From NCBI RefSeq assembly GCF_027942865.1, contig NC_134509.1, forward strand, positions 22,306,697-22,370,696: a stretch of 64,000 nt of DNA. Reading direction: 5' to 3'. The notes below the pieces were generated by a model. That model ran no database searches, was not told where the DNA came from, and worked only from the letters and a program-made list of their open reading frames with translations. This document shows positions 60,491-64,000 of this stretch, piece after piece (the stretch's first letter is position 1; the number at the start of each line of letters is the position of its first letter). This DNA comes from Odontesthes bonariensis (lineage: Eukaryota > Chordata > Actinopteri > Atheriniformes > Atherinopsidae). The translations under genes and the position numbers were made by a program.

Positions 60491-60570
60491 TGGCACAGTG
60501 GTTACAGTGACTGCTTAGCATGCAAACCTCTTGCGTCAGTGCAGGTTCGAATCCCGCAGTGGCAATTTCA
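60491..60570 (+). tRNA. tRNA-like sequence (pseudo-tRNA or SINE head)
   Basis: It has a perfect A-box TGGCACAGTGG (60491-60501) and B-box GGTTCGAATCC (60544-60554), the internal promoters for RNA polymerase III, at Ser/Leu-like spacing. The T-stem GCAGG/CCCGC has one mismatch. The acceptor ends do not pair, so a working tRNA is unlikely. Confidence 0.4.
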
Positions 60571-60619
60571 AGTTTTCTCCTCATACTCTCTCTTGTTTCT
60601 AACCAAGCCCGTTTCTTAA

Positions 60620-61267
60620 AGGATAAGACCGGTTTTTTGACATTGGGCCCTTGATTGCACATTATAACATGATGTTCTACTCACCCCTGCTTGTTGTTGA
60701 ACATTTGGAGCTGTTCCGAAGATATTCGAGAGGCGTCTGGCTGCTCTCTTGAGATATTCGGCCATGAAACGGTTTCCTATGGGCAAGCTTATACAGGCAC
60801 AAACTATGCTGTTTATAATTTATTAATTACTGTACATTAGCACTGATAACGTGGAGGTGCGTCGCTTCCTTAAAAAAATCCGGGTTACTGTAATTTTGAT
60901 TTTTTTGTCGTAAAGTGGGTGTTACTGACGTCCTCGTCGTGCTACTGCCACAGACAGACCTGCTGCCTATTTATTCATTCGGCTAAAATTCAAAATTAGT
61001 AACCCGGATTTTTTTAAGTAAGCGACGCACCTCCACGTTATCAGTGCTAGTGTACAGTAATTAATAAATTATAAACAGCATAGTTTGTGCCTGTATAACG
61101 TTGCCCATAGGAAACCGTTTCATGGCCGAATATCTCAAGAGAGCAGCCAGACGCCTCGCGAATATCTTCGGAACAGCTCCAAATGACCAACAACAAGCAG
61201 GGGTGAGTAGAACATCATGTTATAATGTGAAATCAAGGGCCCAATGTCAAAAAACCGGTCTTATCCT
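60620..61267. mobile_element. Palindromic TTAA element (MITE), copy 2
   Basis: The same family as 14324-14979: ends AGGATAAGACCGG and inverse, TTAA at 60616-60619 and 61268-61271, arms of about 280 bp. The central unique segment is inverted relative to copy 1, meaning the element is inserted the other way round. Confidence 0.9.
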
Positions 61268-61754
61268 TTAAGTTTTTTTTTCTTTAGGCTATCCCTTGGC
61301 CGAAGGCCAGCGACCATGTTTCAACATGCCTCTTAAAATAGCACCTTCGAATCACGTGTGAACTCTTGCTTACATGAGTTATGTTATCTGTAATCAACCA
61401 AGAGCAGTTGCTCCATACATTTCAATTATGCACCCCCCCATCAAATTAAGCTGTATCTAGTTTTTATGTGGTATTGGACAAAAATGATTTCTTTTTCATA
61501 TCCATCTGTTCCTGTTAACGGGCCTAACTATTCTATAAGGAGTAGCCACACTGAACTTACCATTATCCAGGAGATGTTCCAGCTTGACTATTATGTTTTA
61601 TTCAGCTTCAAATGAATTCAATGCCCATCAGAAAACATGTAAAATTACCAATGACTAAACTAACAATATAGCCTGTGTTTCTGTGTACATGTAGTTCATA
61701 ATGCTGAAGGAACTGAACCAGAAAAAAAATATTTATTTATATTTACAATATTAA

Positions 61755-62672
61755 AGGGGAACTCCGGGGCATTTGAAGCGCATTTCCATTGCTAGAGGTT
61801 GTCAAATACTGATAGTAGGACACAGACCGGTGCAAATCGGCACTCCCTGTGTGGAGATCGTGCTGTTCGCGCAGCCTGTCATGCGAGGCTAATACGTGGT
61901 GGCTAGGGGCAAGCGCTAACCCTTCCACGTAAAACAACAACTTGCACACTGCAGAAACGTCACACCACTTTATAAACCATCCGACAATAAAGTCACAAGC
62001 CTTACCATCAAAACCATATGCATGGTTCTCACATTACTGGCATGGGGACGTTACAAAAAAACTTTATAAACAGCATGTCACTTACCTCTTGTCGGTAGGC
62101 GCACGCATGTGAAAGCCCAAAAGAGTCAATGGACGATAATCCCATATACAAAGCAATTATCTTCTCTAGAAAAACTGCGTTCAAGTATTTAAAACATTAC
62201 AACAATATTACTGGGCATGTATTGTTGTAATGTTTTAAATACTTGAACGCAGTTTTTCTAGAGAAGATAATTGTTTTGTATATGTGATTATCGTCCATCG
62301 ACTTTTTTGGGCTTTCACATGCGCGAGCGTACAACTAACCGGTGAGTTACATGCTGTTTATAAAGTTGTTTTGTAACGTCCCCATGCCAGTAATGTGGGA
62401 ACCGTGCATATGGTTTTGATGGTAAGGCTTGTGACTTTATTGTCGGATGGTTTATAAAGTGGTGTGACGTTTCTGCAGTGTGCAAGTTGTTGTTTTACGT
62501 GGAAGGGTTAGCGCTTGCCCCTAGCCACCACGTATTAGCCTCGCATGACAGGCTGCGCGAACAGCGCGATCTCCACACAGGGAGCGCAGATTTGCACCTG
62601 TCTGTGTCCTACTATCAGTATTTGACAACCTCTAGCAATGGAAATGCGCTTCAAATGCCCCGGAGTTCCCCT
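61755..62672. mobile_element. Palindromic TTAA element, second family, 918 bp
   Basis: TTAA at 61751-61754 and 62673-62676; ends AGGGGAACTCCGGGGCATTT and inverse. The arms of about 430-450 bp are nearly complete mirror images, meeting near 62200-62215. Open frames 61743-61949 (-) and 62478-62789 (+) are the same sequence read in the two arms, so they are not genes. Confidence 0.9.
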
Positions 62673-62907
62673 TTAACAGTCTTTCTCACTCCCTCCGCCC
62701 CACCTTCTGAGCTGCATGTAGAACAGCACTCATGTACACTACATGTACACTACATCATTGCGGACGTAAAAAGCGGCGCTTGTTGGTGAAAGACGGCGAA
62801 AAAAACGGCGAAATTTCAGGGAAACGGGCGCTTTTAGCGGGTGAATTTCTATCTTAACGTGATACTTAGATGCGCAATATGGCACTTTAGGCTTGCCATA
62901 CTGCAGC

Positions 62908-64000
62908 AGCATCCCTTCACGTTTCGTGGATATTGGCAAAGAAGAAAAGAAATCAGTGAAAGACTGCATGCTCGCGCGGTCCTAGATGAGGCGATAAATG
63001 ATGACAAAATGAAAAAAAGTGTGACATCCGCCATAAAAAAAATATACCTCTGTACATTTTATCATGTGCATTTTTAATTAGCCTTTGTCAGATCCGACTA
63101 AAAAAAATAAACTTTGATTTATTTTCAAAACATAAATTTGTTTTCTATTATCTTTTTTGATTTATCAGAGTTTTAACAGCTACTCACTGGTCAAAGACCA
63201 TTTCTGGCCCCGTTCATTTTGTTGGTCTGGACATCTGGCCCACCTGAATATGTAATTGAGTAGCCCTGCTGTAGATCCTTCTTTTCATAGCCAAAACTTT
63301 GTCTTATGTAGACAACAATAAAGCTGTTTATCTGACATAATCTTTACATCTTACAGTTAGGTTGTAAGCATGTTTTTCTTATTGCATATCAGGTGGCTGC
63401 CATCACGTTATTTTGTTCATGATTTTACGACGTTCATGGTTTCATAGTATTCTGGACATTTACACATTGACCGAAAAACATTAGACATAAACTGTATTGG
63501 TAAAGTTAAACCTCATCTATTTGAGAAGTGGTCCATCTACCATCACGGTGCATAACGTGTGTTTTTGAGCTAATGTTTATTTGGTGGTCGACCAGGAATA
63601 GCAGAGAAATGAGACATCTCTTCGTAATGTAATTCCAAGTAAGTGTAATATTCCCAGTGATGTTAAGGGGCAGTTTTGACACCAGAAGTGAGTCAAAAAG
63701 GGGTGAAGTTCTGATGAATTTTGTTGCATTGGATAGGATACAAAGCCCCCAAAAAAGAGAACAGAGCTGGGCTCAGAGAGGAAGAAGTTACCAGTCAGTT
63801 TTGCTGATCTCATGCCAGTGTTGTGAAATATGGAGTCCTTTCACATTTACAAAAACATATGAATAGCTGTCTTGGTTTTGCTCTGAATTGTGTTTTTGGT
63901 AGTTCTTAGGATGGGAACTTATTATCACCTATAAGAGACAGATTTGGTGAGAGGTGGAAGGATCAGAGTTGGACAGGATGATAATGATTGATGATGAAAC
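62908..64000. other. Window end; worn transposon sequence, no gene recognised
   Basis: A stretch at about 63205-63275 (GTTGGTCTGGACATCTGGCC...GAGTAGCCCTGCTGTAG) looks like the end of a hAT element and may belong with the BED fragment at 59.7 kb. The rest is AT-rich with no recognised feature. Confidence 0.4.

Larger units (their letters stand above)
59874..62907. repeat. Widely spaced inverted repeat, 155-bp arms
   Basis: 59874-60028 (GCTGCAGTATGGCAAGCCTA to CGCAATGATG) is repeated in reverse at 62753-62907 with few changes. Between the arms lie a tRNA-like sequence and two palindromic TTAA elements. It could be the two ends of one larger transposon or a repeat captured twice. Confidence 0.8.

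Noticed and set aside
61743..61949. 68-codon frame on the minus strand, near-identical to a frame at 62478-62789
   Set aside because: Both are the arms of one palindromic element; not a gene pair.

Overview
The window is vertebrate nuclear DNA, almost certainly from a ray-finned (teleost) fish. It has split genes with GT/AG introns, a teleost-type C-type lectin, a finTRIM-like tandem B-box joined to a very-large-GTPase (VLIG/URGCP) domain, a neuronal EF-hand calcium-binding protein, and a teleost-like mix of transposons (Kolobok, hAT, Tc1, L2-type LINE, solo LTRs, palindromic TTAA elements). The species cannot be named from the sequence.

Layout. 0.8-1.2 kb (+): the last two exons of a C-type lectin; its 5' part lies before the window. 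6.7-18.2 kb (+): a 17-exon gene I could assemble with every junction in phase (4,275 nt, 1,424 residues). It encodes serine-rich exon repeats, a tandem B-box, two fibronectin III domains and a URGCP/VLIG-type GTPase. 20.6-43.6 kb (-): a CaBP-family gene, closest to CaBP2, with two alternative 5' ends: a caldendrin-like one at 43 kb and a myristoylated L-type one at 27 kb. Its introns are full of repeats. 48.6-50.3 kb: a broken L2-type LINE. 52.4-58.8 kb: a complete 6.4-kb Kolobok-type DNA transposon with TTAA target sites and ~575-bp terminal inverted repeats. 58.8-63 kb: nested palindromic elements and a decayed hAT fragment.

The most interesting unit is the Kolobok element. On the minus strand it carries a ten-exon THAP transposase with DDE landmarks, closed by two single-base insertions in one exon. 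On the plus strand it carries a two-exon gene for a free-standing P2X7-receptor-like C-terminal 'ballast' domain. The two genes converge, and each starts just inside a terminal repeat, so the repeats probably hold both promoters. The second point of interest is the chimeric GTPase. Its 5' end grew by duplication of a ~1.1-kb two-exon block, and relics of a deleted exon remain in two introns.

The lectin and the GTPase are both plausible immune genes. Whether their adjacency means anything cannot be judged from one window.
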